Shown here piece after piece: positions 1-11,696 of a stretch of 64,000 nucleotides of DNA. A program made the position numbers and the translations under genes. This stretch comes from Raphanus sativus (lineage: Eukaryota > Streptophyta > Magnoliopsida > Brassicales > Brassicaceae), in NCBI RefSeq assembly GCF_000801105.2, contig NC_079519.1, forward strand, positions 36,121,288 through 36,185,287, given 5' to 3'. Positions within the stretch are counted from its first letter, which is position 1. Each line of letters begins with the position of its first letter. Under the pieces are notes generated by a model. It saw only the letters and a program-made list of their open reading frames with translations. It did not search any database and was not told where the DNA came from.

Positions 1-760
1 TCAAAACCCAAAATCCCAAATCAAATCCTCCCCTCTCATCAAAACTAAATTCTAACCTCCCCTATGGATTAGTGGAGTCAACTTTTTCCATACCCCTATT
101 TCTCTACACACAATCTCCTATGGGCTCTCGTGATCTTTTAGACTCCTTTTTCATAATTCTATTTTGATCAAAACCCAAAATCACAAATCAAATCCTCCCC
201 CCTCTTCAAAACTATACCCTAACCCCCTCCCCCCCTATGGATTAGTAAACCCATGGGCAAGTATTTAACTTCTATACCTTTCAAATTTGAAAAAAAATAT
301 ATTTTAAAATTGTTTTTAACCATATTTTGATGATTTTCAATAAACTATGAAAAAACAGTTTTTTGATTTTTGAAACATTTTTATCAAATTCTATAAATCA
401 AATAAAAAATATTAACATTTCCGATTTAATTTATGATGTTTCCTTAGACATATAAAATTAAAAGAAGAAAACTGTCTAATAAAGATTGAGGAATGAGATA
501 TAAGGGTATGAGAGGAATTGCCTCGGATCAGTGAATCCTTGGGTAAAGATTTAAATTCTATACATTTCAAATTTGGGAAAAAAAAGTTTTTAAAATCGTT
601 TTTAATCACATTTTGAAAATTTTCGTGAAATTTTGGAAAACCCGTTTTTTTATTTTTGAAATATTTTTATCAAATTCTATAAATTCAATAAAAAATATTC
701 ACGTTTCCAGTTTAATTTTATGATTTTTAGTTTGTCATATAAAATTAAAATAAAAACCGA
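1..760. repeat. Degenerate tandem duplications in AT-rich DNA
   Basis: Two nested direct repeats are visible. A segment beginning TCAAAACCCAAAATC occurs at 1 and again near 169 (period about 168 bp), both ending with CCCCTATGGATTAG. A second segment beginning around 247 (GTAAACCCATGGGCAAG) recurs near 534 (period about 287 bp) with an AAACATTTTTATCAAATTC-like core. No coding sequence is credible here; short open frames are low-complexity. From 760 to 1314 I see only AT-rich intergenic DNA. Confidence 0.6.
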
Positions 761-1314
761 GCCCATTAAAATTATACTATGAGATATAAGGGCATTGGAG
801 CAATTGTTCAGATTAAAAGATTGTAGAAAATCTACGAGAAACAGATCTAGAATGAAATCTGCAAGAAAAGGCCAAAACAAGTCATTTTACCGTTTTATTA
901 AATATGTTTTTAGTTAACTAATGCAAATACTCTTTTGTAAATGATAGAAACACAAAATGTTTTTGACTTTACAGAAAAAAAAATGATTATTTGAGGAATG
1001 TTTTGTATTTTCTTTCTAATTCTTGACTGCAACAGGTGAATCTGGCTACCATATATTTAAAATAATAATGGATAACATGTAGCAAAACATTCACTATAAT
1101 GATAAAAATGAAAATAGCTCAAAAGATTGTTAAAATAGAAGAACAAATAATAAATTTTATTATTTTATTGATTATTACTAATATGGTAACAATCAATTAT
1201 ATAACCAATAACAGAGTTTAAAATAATAAAAAAGAATGAAATTAATCATTTGATATTAATATGGGGATGTCATTTTAAAAATAAACCAAAAAATGGTGCT
1301 CTAACTTGGTCGAT

Positions 1315-1548
1315 TCACTTTTTCAGGCCACGGTCGCAACGTTCTTCAGTCTCACAACCTCTCTTATATGGATTGGCTTCTTGCTTCTTGCAGAATTGAG
1401 GGTGTAGTTTACTACAACCGAAACTGGGATCTCCATGATGAAGGGCACCATAATCTATGTATCTTGCCTCTATCTTGGTTGCTGCTAGAGCCAAAAACAC
1501 CACAAGAGCCAGAGAGAAAATAACTTTAATAGTTTTAGACATCCCCAT
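1315..1548 (-). CDS. RALFL8/9-like: RALF-like secreted peptide (RALFL8/9 type)
   Basis: Single-exon gene for a 77-aa preprotein. Residues 1 to about 28 form a hydrophobic signal peptide (SLALVVFLALAA core). The mature peptide begins near YIDYGAL, the counterpart of the YISY receptor-binding motif, and holds the four cysteines expected of RALF peptides (FGCSK, QFCKK, RGCET, ERCDR). No dibasic RRxL subtilase site is seen, as in the short RALFL8/9 group. Family knowledge: RALFs are apoplastic signals that alkalinise the wall and act through FERONIA-type receptor kinases. The MGMSK start and signal peptide closely resemble Arabidopsis RALFL8 and RALFL9, which I recall lying next to MLO6, as here. 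The first ATG is chosen; a second lies two codons downstream. Family assignment is strong; which of RALFL8 or RALFL9 it matches is not resolved. Confidence 0.88.
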   Translation of the reverse strand: MGMSKTIKVIFSLALVVFLALAATKIEARYIDYGALHHGDPSFGCSKLHPQFCKKQEANPYKRGCETEERCDRGLKK

Positions 1549-1704
1549 ATTATTGTTAATTATTTGTGTTGTTATTTTCCAAATAAATTAAATAAATAAA
1601 TAGTTTATAAAAAAACTCCGATCAGGAGCTCAATTATTTTGTATTTATATATTTAATTGTATTTGGAATTTTCCCGTGGAGTTATGAAGAAGAGGTTATT
1701 GGTG

Positions 1705-1712
1705 CTTATATA
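1705..1712 (-). promoter_or_regulatory. Probable TATA box of the RALF gene
   Basis: Minus-strand TATATAAG about 157 bp upstream of the RALF start codon, a plausible TATA position given a leader of about 120 nt. A similar TATATA stretch is kept in the upstream-region copy at 10063-10368. Confidence 0.45.
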
Positions 1713-2630
1713 GTAGATAGTAGTTGTGTGTCAAATAGTGTTATTTTGGGATGATGATTAATTAGCAACCACATAATTTTTAGTAAATGGATAATTTTAG
1801 TATAGCTCAGTTGGTTGATGTTTTCTTAAAACTAAGGGATCTAAACATTTTATAATTGATGGCAAAAACAGATATAATTAGCTTTCCCGTTCAAGATTAA
1901 GATTAAGGGTGTGACTGTATAGTATTATTGGAAAAACAATGTGGAGTGGAAAAAAAATTCTGCCCAATTATTCTATTTTTTCCAATCAAGCTAAAATTAG
2001 TTTTCACCCATTTATTCTAAAATAGGATATCCACTATAGTCAAAAGTAAAATTTACTCCAATTTTCACCTTTTTTCCTCCGATTTCAAGTTTTTCCGTTC
2101 TTTTACTCTATTAATTACCAATCAAATCCTAAAGTAAAAAAATGATTTAAAATGTCCCCTAGAAGACCATGAGGAGGGGAAACTAACCGACGTTAAGCTC
2201 TTTACGGCTGAGGAGGGGATACTAACCGATGTTAAGCTCTTTACGGCTGACACATATCTCAGTTTTGAGTTTCAATGGTAATCATGGATGGAGATTTTAA
2301 GTTTCTACGGTTTCAGTCGGTCTGTTATTGTGTTTTCAAACTCAGGTTTTACAAATACAGGAGAGAGGAGAATTCGGTGTTATGGGTCTTACTACTTTCT
2401 ATGTAAAAAAAATTCTTATAATGTTGGTTAGTTTTTTTGGTACATTTGTTATAACTGTTTTAATTAGATTAAAAATTTTGATTTATTTTCTAATAATATT
2501 TAAATAAGTTCAGTATATTGTATATGATGTTACAAATATTAAAATCAATTGATAGCAACATGCTTGACAAATTACATGAATATAATGAACTAGTACAAGT
2601 ACTTTTAGATATGTTTCTAAACTTTTCTAG

Positions 2631-3345
2631 CTATATAGTTTGTACAGATACATTAATATATATCGTCCTCGGCAGCCTCATCATTCTCATCGCTTTCATC
2701 ATTTGTGGCTCTCTAGCCGGACCAACTATCTTCTTCACTCTCCTCATAATCTGCATCATCTCCATCTTCTTAGAACCCATGCTCTTCTGCTTCCTCAGTA
2801 ACAGTATTCGCTTCGTTTTCATGCTCCCCTTGCTCAATGATTCTCTCCTCCTCGTCAGCTCCTTGATCAATCATTATCTCTTCCTCTTCAAGCACTACAT
2901 TTTTCTGCTCCACATTCACTTCTTCTTCATTGATTCTCTCCTCCTCGATAGCTCCTTGGTCAATTATTCTCTCTTCCTCTTCAAGTATTACATTTTCCTG
3001 CTCCACATTCACTTCTTCTTCATCGATTCTCTCATCTTATCCTATCTTTTCAATGTAGAAAGCTATCTCTTTCATCCAACAGCCCCCAGTTGTCAATTTC
3101 TTCTTATCTTGATCAATATTAACCAACAAAGACTTCCTACCTTCTATGTCTTCATAAGGTAACTTATACCACATCTTCCCCAACTCTGTTTTGTGCACCA
3201 TTTGAAACACCACATCTTCAAAGATTGTAACTCCATCTACTTCTAATACCTAGACTTTTCCATCTGCATAAATTAGCTTTCCATCCTCGGTTTGTAATTT
3301 GACTGAATGGTAGCAATTCACCTTCACTGTAATTCTCCTGAAAAT
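2631..3345 (-). pseudogene. Mutator-like element gene remnant (PB1-like N-terminal domain plus acidic repeats)
   Basis: Read on the minus strand, 3345 down to about 3040 gives a nearly continuous frame resembling the PB1-like N-terminal domain of crucifer MuDR/uncharacterised plant proteins (GKLIYADGKV, then WYKLPYEDIEGRKSL, then CWMKEIAFYIEKIG). In-frame stops follow GKV and IEKIG, so it is broken. Below 3040 the frame runs into a strongly acidic stretch made of two tandem repeats of roughly 35 residues, each carrying NVEQ, then LEEEE, then IDQGA, then EEERI. No transposase catalytic domain is seen. The family call rests on pattern recognition of the WYKLP(Y/F)ED block and is moderate. The open frame on the opposite strand is a shadow of these repeats. 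Confidence 0.5.
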
Positions 3346-3349
3346 TCAA

Positions 3350-4775
3350 CAAAAACAGAATAAACTTCTTCATTCAGGCATTTTATCGAACACGTTATGT
3401 GATTTTTTAAAAAATTGAACTCAAGCTTACAAAAATCGCAACCAAAAGAATAAATGGAGGAGAAAAAAATACACACCTCAGGATTTGTATTACAATCAAC
3501 GAAAGCACTCTGATAATCTCTCTTCTTTCTTCGATTTTACACTCTTTTAGTTAAACGAAATCATCAGATTTCATCTTTGATTCGAAACCCTAATACTCAT
3601 TTTCCCCCAATTTAATTAGATTTGGGCTTGGGCGGAATAAAGTGTCAAAAAATCGATTTGACCCCAAAAAGTTTACATTAAATCTAATGAGACCCCGCAT
3701 GGTTAGTTAGATACATTTCGAAGAGTTGATGTAGTTATAGATACAATTTAATACTCCAGATGGTTTGAGATACATTAACTAATATTTCGTGTAGCTACAA
3801 ATCTTTTTTCCTTATATAAACTATAATGTTGTCCGAGACCTCATCCTTCAGCTCGAACAGATACATGGGAGAAGATGGAGAGAATGAAAGAAGAAACATG
3901 GGAGAAGATGAGAAAGAAGGAAAGAAGAAGAAGATAATTTTAGGGTTTTCAATTTTAATCATAATATTGTTATTTTTTAAAAAAATATTGTTTTTCTTTT
4001 TTCAAATTATCTTATTGTTATATTCATATATTAATGATTAGACGGACAAAACTAAAAATCAAATAAATAACTAGATAAAAAACGCTACACAAAACTGAAA
4101 ATCATTAAAAATCCTATGAAACCCCAATTCATTATTTGAGAAAGATCTATCGTTTTTATTTAGTTATTCAATTTAAAATGAAAACTCTAATTCAGATCCA
4201 ACTTATAAAGTTTTTTAATATACACAAAAATAAAAATATATAGGTCAATTTTTTTTATTTTTTAAATTAAGATTCCAAAATCTAACCTTAAAAATACAAA
4301 TAATACTATAACGTATGTTATACCAAACCTTAAACCAAATTTTATCATGAATCAAACACATCACTCATCTACATTGAAAACAATTCAATTTTGTAAATCT
4401 AAATTTACATCATTTATAAATGTTTATAATTATATGATTTCAATTTTTACCATCAATTTTTTATATAATTTAAAAATGATTTTTAAGATCTAATATATGA
4501 GAAGATTTCATTAGAGAAAGAAGACTTGACAAGGTCATATTCGTAAAAGTGCATATAGATTTTTGTTGGTGATAGGCTTGTTGTAACTTCACTAACTTTT
4601 TAAGTTACTTTTGCATTTTATTTAATTTGACATATAATTTAGTATTTAAAATCAAGTTGTATATCATATTTTGCAATTTTCCCAATAATTATTCATAAAT
4701 AAGCTGAAATGTACAATAACACTGTTTGCATATAAACATATATACAAATCATTAATAACCATACATAAAAATAAA
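3350..4775. other. Intergenic AT-rich DNA
   Basis: Between the Mutator-like remnant and the MLO6 stop codon I see AT-rich sequence and short low-complexity frames (for example a lysine/glutamate-rich 71-codon frame near 3826) but no gene. The part adjoining 4775 should hold the MLO6 3' UTR. Confidence 0.6.
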
Positions 4776-7700
4776 TCATCCCTTAAACGAAAAATCCCTT
4801 AAGCTTATATTAATCTCATGCTGGTGAGTTCGAATTTGTTCAGGTCCAGGAGGGAGCTCCAAAGATGAAGAAGAGGGCATCTTCTTCTCTGAATCTTCTT
4901 CTCCAAACCTAGAATGATGATTTGTAGATGAAGAAGAAGAAGGTTCTTGCTGAGGCTCAGGACCCCACGAATCGAAGTCAGAGTTTTTCGGAGATAGCGT
5001 GTTCGCGAAGCTTCCATCGGCGCTTCTGCTTCGTTTGTGGACATTGCGGAGGAGATGGATTGGAGAAGAACCATGTGTAGGTGTAGTTGGACGGCTAGAG
5101 AAAGGTGTCGTTGATCCTGAGGTTCTTCCGTGTTTGATTTGTTTCTTAGCTGTGTGATGCCAACTCTTTAAAGCTGTTGCTATACTCTCGTTGAACACTG
5201 TAGGTTTCATCTTCGAACCCATCTTCAAGAAAATTCACCAAAATCAAAAATTTCAGAATCTGTTTCTTTGCTTATCAATGTGTTTGTGTATGTGTATGTG
5301 TAGGCATGAGTTTTCGGACACCTATTCGTATCTGAATCCAGTTTCTCTTTATGAAAAAATGGTTTTTGAAAAAAACAAAACCGAAAATTATTCTAAAAAC
5401 CACGAACAATCAACCTCTAATATTTTTTTCTTCTTTTAGCATTTTTTAGGGGTTCTAGAGTTGAACATGCTCTTAGTCGGGAGTTTTTGTTTTTGGATTT
5501 TTGTGCGTGTTTTGGGGTTTTGGTATCTCTTTGGTTCTATCAACAATACTTCGGGTTCTGATATCTCTTACATGTTGGATCTGGTACAAAGTGATCAGGT
5601 TTTTCGGTTGGGTTCTGTTCAGATCTTTGGTTTTGGGTTTTTTTTTTTGCCCATGCCTATGTGTGTATGTGTGCTTAACTTACCTGGGTCACTAGAGCGT
5701 AAAGAGGAAGAGTAACGTAGCTGCAAAGAATTTGTACAATAACTCTGCAAGAAGAGAAACAAGGTTGTGACGTGTTAGTTCTTAAGGGATGGTTTGACTT
5801 CTATGTGCATGATTGGATAAAGCTTTAACGCTTTTACTTACCCAACTGAAATTCTGGTGACCACATCTACAATGGTTTTGTGGTAACAGTTCTTGAGCTG
5901 GAACTCATACTGCAGAATAACAAATCTGATTTCAATGAATGATGCTTGAGAGTTGGTAGTACTGGAGAAAGTAGAATTGCTCTACTTGCTTACCGTTGTC
6001 CAGACAAAAAAAGCTAGTTGAAACGCATTCTGCAAATGGCACAAAGTTTTAGTTTTTATTTTTTCTCAATCACAAAGGTTTAGTTTTGAGGAATTTTCTC
6101 ACAGTTGTTGACTGTAAAAGTATGTACTATACCGTGAAAAGGACTAAGTGAATGAGGAAGAGAATGAAACGTTGGCGACCGAACCAGAAGAGGTGATCAC
6201 CGGGCTGAACAAGCGGCATGCCCTTCACTATCTCTCCTTTCTCTTGGATGATAAGTCCAAGTCTTGTTATTATCACTTGAAGTTTTGTCCCAACTATAAG
6301 AATAACCTACAGTTTGTTTAAACATTCACTCTTTTTTAAGAGACGAAACCAAACAGCTCAGAATGCTCTTCTTTTAACGGTTTTGTTGCTTACAACTAGT
6401 GGAATGAATGGCTGCCAGAGGAATGAATGCAATCCTGTTCATAAGAATAAGAAACGAAAATATATAAGTTTGCGATTGTTGCAAGAGATATCGAATGCAG
6501 CAACATTTTGAACATTCGTGTACCATTTGTGTTGGTCAGGAGAAACAGCACGGCGGCGAACCAAATCACAGGACTGGAGATATAAGCAATTGAAACATCA
6601 GACTAAGAGGTAATTATTGAAGTGATAGAGTTTGTTACACGCTACTAATTAGTCCCAAAACCTAATTTCGACGATGGTTTTGAAGTCTTCGTCTAATGAT
6701 CTCTGAATGTACTTCCGGAAATCGAACCTCGCATCACTCCCTGGAGCCAAATGGGTCTGGAAAAAAAAATGATATGTTATTTGTGCAATGCCGTGGGAAT
6801 AAAAGATTTGTCAAACAATATAAAGTTCAAATATTTTAAGTTCTTACCATGATGAATCCATGTCTTAGTGTTAAGTAATCAACTTTGGTCACAGATCCAA
6901 AGAACTGTCTAAAGAAACATATAATCCACAGTGTAATAGTTGATTTGCTCCAGAAATTCAGATGTCTACGCCCGAAAGATGTATCTCTGGCAAACCTAAA
7001 CCTCTCAGGATCTGCATTAATTGTTTGAAAGCAAAAATCGCCTCGTTAAAGCTTCACACTCAGTTTCATTCAATCCAAGTTTGTAAAGTTATATATATAC
7101 CGTGAGAATACTGATATTCAATTGTCTTTGTCTCCTCTTCCCACTTCTTCCATCTTCGCATCTAAAAGTAGCAGAAAGAGTAAAAAAATACACATAAGAT
7201 AAAATGATCCCATCTTTAGCGAAAAGAAGGATGTAATTATAAAGAAAAAAAAAAGAATTTACCTTGGTCTTGCCGAAAGCATAAGTGACAATGCAGTAGA
7301 TTACATGAAACAACGCGAGAACAAAGATGAATATATGCAGCTGATGCATCGCATAAGACGATACAAAAGCCACTTTTCCCTGGAAATAAACATTAGAAGA
7401 ATCATCTGTCCAAACTAAAAAGGATTTTTCATAGGGATACGAATTTTGAACAATGAATTTATGATATACCTTCTCTGCACACTTGTCATAACCTTTGGTT
7501 GCCAAACTCCTTCGAGGAATGAAAGAGTCGACCAACTCCAGAAGCTTTCGACCAGAGTTTTCTTCTTGTCCTTGGTCTTTTCCAGTATCTTTTATCTTAG
7601 GTGGATACTTTTTTGCCTCTTCGGATGCACTGCAAGGGTGCATTGATGCTGCGATGCTCTTGGGGATACAAATTTGCGATATGTAATTTTGTCCAATTGT

Positions 7701-8869
7701 CAGCAGTAATGATATGAATCCCATCAGCATAAGCTCTGCAAATTACATTTTATTACTGTTTAGCTAACGGACACTACACAATAGGTATGTGATTCTACGC
7801 CAACCCAAACTTGAACCAAAAAGCTTAATCTTTCTGTGTTTCTGAACTCAACCGAAGATGCTGAAACAAATCAACATAACTTTTTGGTTTTTGGTTCGGG
7901 TTTGATTTTAAACCGAACTAATGGAACTAATCAAATTTAACCGGATTTAACTACAGTTACTCAAAATTTCGACCAAATTAAAATGAAATCTAACAAAAAA
8001 TCCAAAACTTCTGTTTTAGTTCGGCAAAAACTTTTTAAACCAAACTAAGTAAAACTATACCAAACCAAAAATAAAATTTCATCAGTTTATTTCGGCATAA
8101 TATTTTAGTTAACTAAAATAATCAAAAACCAAATTAACCAAACCATACTAAGCAAACATGCATGCTTACTAAACAAGATTAAGTCGTTTATGGAATGTAT
8201 TTTTTGGAGGGAAATTGTATATTTCAAATTACTACTAATTTTTACCTGCTTTCACCTTTTCAAGAGCTTCATACTGAGCCTTTTTGTTCTTCTTTTTTAA
8301 CCACTGTCATAAGAAAATAAAGAAAAACAGAGCATGTTTTCTTAGTTATGTTTAGTAGAAACAGAGCACACTATGAAACCACCAAAAAATCCGTAAGAGC
8401 AAAACAGGTACAGAAACAGAGTAAGCTTACGAAACATATAACCATGTTTCAAGAAGAAGTCAAATGACTTACAGTTCCGATTTTGTGAATCAGATTCTCA
8501 GTGACTAAGAAGAACAAAACTAATACAATTTCTCAAATATAAATTACTTATACTTTTTGAAGATCAAAATTTACTTTTGGATGATGATTAAGAACTAAAC
8601 AGACTATTACTAAATAGATAATGAACAGAGCAAGAAGAATAAACAGATAATCAGGAAGAGCTAAACAGACACAGAAACACGGCAAAAACATAAGAAACAG
8701 AGTATCAATATTCAAGAGAAAGGAGAAGAAGTCAAAAAAGACTTACGGTTCCAAGTTTGTGAATCAGTTTCTCAATGACAATCGAAATTAGAAGCAAGAA
8801 GAAGCAAACCACAGCGACCGCCCACGTAGAAGTCTGCTGTAGCGTTTTTTCGTCCACCTTAACCGCCAT
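4776..8869 (-). CDS. MLO6: MLO-family seven-transmembrane protein, MLO6 orthologue
   Basis: Fourteen exons with GT-AG borders join in frame to 586 aa (I recall Arabidopsis MLO6 at about 583 aa). Exons from the 5' end: 8747-8869, 8246-8303, 7470-7735, 7263-7379, 7101-7161, 6848-7011, 6662-6756, 6524-6573, 6394-6434, 6133-6306, 5994-6029, 5842-5909, 5684-5744, 4776-5222. The start [20 protein letters not shown] matches the MLO2/6/12 clade. RKLLELVDS and [12 protein letters not shown] mark the first extracellular loop, WGS-type [18 protein letters not shown] a cytosolic loop, and [18 protein letters not shown] the calmodulin-binding helix. The C-terminal serine-rich tail ends in SLRDFSFKG, the clade's D-F-S-F motif. 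Family knowledge: plasma-membrane proteins of this clade act as powdery-mildew susceptibility factors and calcium channels. No disabling change was found. The fourth intron-sized gap (7736-8245) carries a degenerate AACCGAA-rich repeat. Confidence 0.93.
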
Positions 8870-9640
8870 TAGAACTCACAGAAGAAAATAGCTTTCCTTT
8901 TGAAAGTTTTCTCCCCCTCAAACCCCATCTAATATACTATCATTTCCACAAAATATAAAATTAATAAACGCAGTTTTATCTGTGTTTTATATTGTTTGCC
9001 ATCTTCCTCTCTCTCTTTTTTTTTGTTTATTTGCAATCAAGAAATACGTATGTCTGTTATTGTATAGACAGAGTCAGAGACGCAAGTGCAAGAAGACGAC
9101 CGGCGATTAGGCATACCTTGAAAAGTTCAAAGCTTTTGACTTTGAAACCATAATACGAATTTGAGTAGCACCTCGTGTGTACCGGTTATGTATTATTGGG
9201 ACTTTTACTTTGTTTAAATTATTTTTATCGACGTTTTAATATCTCTGCTAATAATTATACATATGTATCTATCTACCGAGTTAGTCATTAATTTATGTTT
9301 TGTAAAAGTTTCCTCCTGGACCTGCATGTGTGTTTTTTTTTTAACTTGTACCATTTTTTTTCCGCTGGTCAATGCATGTTCTTGTGTTTTGAACCCAAAA
9401 GGATTGCTAAACACAAGAATCATTCCGCTGGTCAATACATATTCTCTTGGTCAATCCTTTTACGAAAACCCACCCTAAACCCACCCCACTTAAACTCATC
9501 CCATTTAAGATTTATCTCATTTAGAAATCATATCTGTTTAATTCAATTTAAAATAAGTTTATTAAATATATCTATTTAGACCCACAAATATTACATTGAC
9601 CAATTTAAACCTATTACAAACTATAAAATATTTATAATGG
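8870..9640. other. MLO6 upstream region
   Basis: Non-coding. The stretch next to 8870 should carry the MLO6 promoter and 5' UTR. Farther out, 9360-9450 holds a short direct repeat (CCGCTGGTCAAT at 9362 and again at about 9425). No gene seen. Confidence 0.5.
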
Positions 9641-9664
9641 AAAAGGAGGTTTAAGTTTTTTTTT

Positions 9665-10062
9665 AAATCGCAAATCGAGTATATTCTGTTAAAACCGCAA
9701 TTATATTTTCCCGAAAAAACCACAAAATAAAAATTTCTGTAGAAATGGTAAAATCAGATTTTTCCATTAATACCTCTAAATCGATTTCTCTCGCCATAAT
9801 CACAATATTAAATCTTTAGGCCAAAACCGAAAAAAATATGTCATTTCATCAAAACCGCAAAATCAGATTTTTCCACTGAATTAGTAAAATTGATTTTTCC
9901 TACCAAAACCTTGCAAAACTTATTTTTTTGATAAAATCACAAAATCTTGTTTTTCAGTCAAAACAACAAAATCGGATTTTTCCACCTAAAAATGCAATTT
10001 TGGATTTTCCAGCTAAAAATGCAATTTTGGATTTTTCTTCTAAAATCGCAAAATCGTGTTTT
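9665..10062. repeat. Degenerate minisatellite, units of about 27-30 bp
   Basis: An array of loosely similar units built around AAAACCGCAAAATC followed by AGATTTTTCCA. Clear units occur near 9750, 9850-9880, 9955-9985 and 10040. Two adjacent units near 10010 share AAAAATGCAATTTTGGATTTT. The array stops at the start-codon position of the RALF relic that follows. Confidence 0.6.
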
Positions 10063-10368
10063 CATCCCGATATTATTATTAATTATTTGTTATTTTATTT
10101 TCCATATATTAAATAAATATTTTTTTATAAGAGAAATTCCAACTAGGAGCTCAATTATTTTGTATTTATATATTTAATTGTATTTTTGAATTTGCTCTAT
10201 GTAGTTATGAAGAAGAGGTTATTGGTGTTTATAATTTTATATAGTAGATAGATGTGTTTCAAATAATGTTTATAATTTTGGGATGATGTTTAATTAGTAA
10301 CCACGTAATTTTAGTAAATGGATAGTTTTGGTATAGATCAGTTATCAATGTTTTCTTAAAACCAATGT
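10063..10368 (-). pseudogene. Orphan upstream region of a second RALF gene
   Basis: This stretch aligns with the region upstream of the RALF gene at 1540-1850. Both contain TTAATTATTTGT, then AGGAGCTCAATTATTTTGTA, then GTTATGAAGAAGAGGTTATT, then ATAGTAGATAG, then GGGATGATG, then GTTTTCTTAAAAC, in the same order and spacing. At its coding edge the ATG-GGG-ATG start becomes ATC-GGG-ATG, and the sequence then passes straight into an unrelated minisatellite, so no peptide is encoded. It is best read as the promoter and leader of a second RALF copy whose coding region was lost. Orientation is the same as the intact gene, with MLO6 between them. Confidence 0.75.
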
Positions 10369-10784
10369 TTTTAAATCCGACTCGCAGGCTCTTCCCTTCC
10401 TTGAGGCCACATATCCAAACTATGTTTTGGTCCATTGACTTAGCTTCTTAACTGAAAACATACGTCTAACCAGATGAGTTCGAAACTTGCTATAAACAAA
10501 ACATAAATCCTGCCACTTGTTATTTTGATCATGTTTTTGTTTTGTTTATACTTTAAACTAATTTTTCTTCACCTTATAGTTATCTTTTATTCTCTTTTTT
10601 TTTGCTCCATTCGTTCTTTGTATTTTTTTAGTTTCACTAATCATTTTCTACATGCTGCATGGTTTCAATTTTCCAAAAATTCACTAGTATATTATTAGTG
10701 GACAAAAATACACTATATTAGAGATAAAATTAGTATATTTTAGTACAATAGCAAAACAGATACTAGAAAAGATTAAGATCCTAA

Positions 10785-11340
10785 GTCCATACACTTCATC
10801 TATGAAACTAAAAGTCTCGAGCTCAATCCAAAAAAAGTCAATGGATAAGACATCTAGCCAATAAACTAATCAATGATCCCTGAAAGGCCAAATCAAAAGA
10901 CTAGCTTTGTCTTTGTGGATCATATTCGCCAAGCTGAAGTTCAAGATTCAAACTCTGGTTAGTTTCAAATACTCTCAATCTAAGAACACTTCATCTATGA
11001 AAATGAGAGTCTCAAGCTCAAATCCAACTCAGTCAAAAAGTCAACGGACAAGACATCTAATAACCTATAAACTAATCATTGATCCCTAAACCAAAGACTG
11101 TGCTTTGACTAGTTTAGCTTTTGTGTGGATCAAAAGATTCAAACTTTGGTTACAGATTCAATTACTCGATCTAAGAAACACTAAATGAAACTCTCAAGCT
11201 CAAATTCAACTTAGTCAAAAAGTCAACGAACAAGACATCTAACCAATTAAACTAATCACTCATCTCTAACTCCAAGACTATGCTTTGACTAGTTTAGCCT
11301 CTCTGGATCAAAAGATTCAAACTTTGGTTACAGATTCGAT
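10785..11340. repeat. Three imperfect tandem repeats of about 180-200 bp
   Basis: Three copies share AAGACATCTA followed by AAACTAATCA (near 10848, 11051 and 11232), GATTCAAACT(C/T)TGGTTA (near 10945, 11136 and 11317) and CTTTGACTAGTTTAGC or a variant. The last copy runs up to the donor side of the bHLH79 first exon, so the array occupies what would be its first intron. Periods are about 203 and 181 bp for one marker and about 191 and 181 bp for another. Confidence 0.75.
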
Positions 11341-11384
11341 CAGATCAACACTAACAACCATTCACAGAACCCAGCAAATCTCAC

Positions 11385-11696
11385 CACTTCATTACCGCTG
11401 CTGCTTAAAGAAACCATCTTCGAAGATTCGTCCTCCTCGTAGTTCAACGCTCGAGCCTTTCTTCCTCCCCAGCCTGCAGTTAAGTCCGTGACCGTTGATT
11501 CCTCCGCCGCCGCCGCCGCCGCAGCAGCAGCAGCAGCAGCCATGGAGACGTATTTATCAGAGGGAGTGGAATTGACAGCTAAACGGAGACCGGAGCGAAC
11601 GGCGTCGTTTACGGGGAAGGGCCAAATCTCGGAGAGAGTGTAAGATGAAGGATTCGTTGGGGAGAAGGATGAATCGTTCACTAGCGGAGGATCCAT
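11385..11696 (-). pseudogene. bHLH79 (fragment): Orphan first exon of bHLH79 with poly-alanine insertion
   Basis: The translation MDPPLVNDSSFS, SYTLSEIWPFPVNDAVRSG, EESTVTDLTAGWG and SSKMVS is the N terminus of bHLH79 (At5g62610) as I recall it. It ends at a plausible donor (GAAGTG followed by GTGAG at 11384). No sequence encoding the basic helix-loop-helix (RARRGQATD and following) occurs in the 11 kb downstream on this strand; after the tandem repeats comes the RALF relic and MLO6. The gene is therefore cut after exon 1. A run of 13 alanine codons (GCC and GCA triplets, about 11506-11541) interrupts the segment that is short in Arabidopsis. Start set at MDPP; an upstream in-frame ATG at 11702 adds two residues. 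It may still be transcribed, since the leader with a GAA-type microsatellite (11805-11829) is present, but it cannot make a bHLH factor from this window. Confidence 0.8.

Noticed and set aside
1803..1865. tRNA-like A-box phrase TAGCTCAGTTGGTT
   Set aside because: No B box, anticodon arm or acceptor pairing follows, and the phrase is degraded in the duplicate at 10.33 kb.
2518..3162. 214-codon open frame on the plus strand, rich in leucine, serine and phenylalanine
   Set aside because: It is the antisense of the acidic-repeat Mutator remnant; its periodicity reflects those repeats, and it has no recognisable domain.
9665..10062. Possible CRISPR-like or regularly spaced repeat array
   Set aside because: Units are degenerate, not separated by unique spacers, and the genome is a plant nuclear one; it is a minisatellite.
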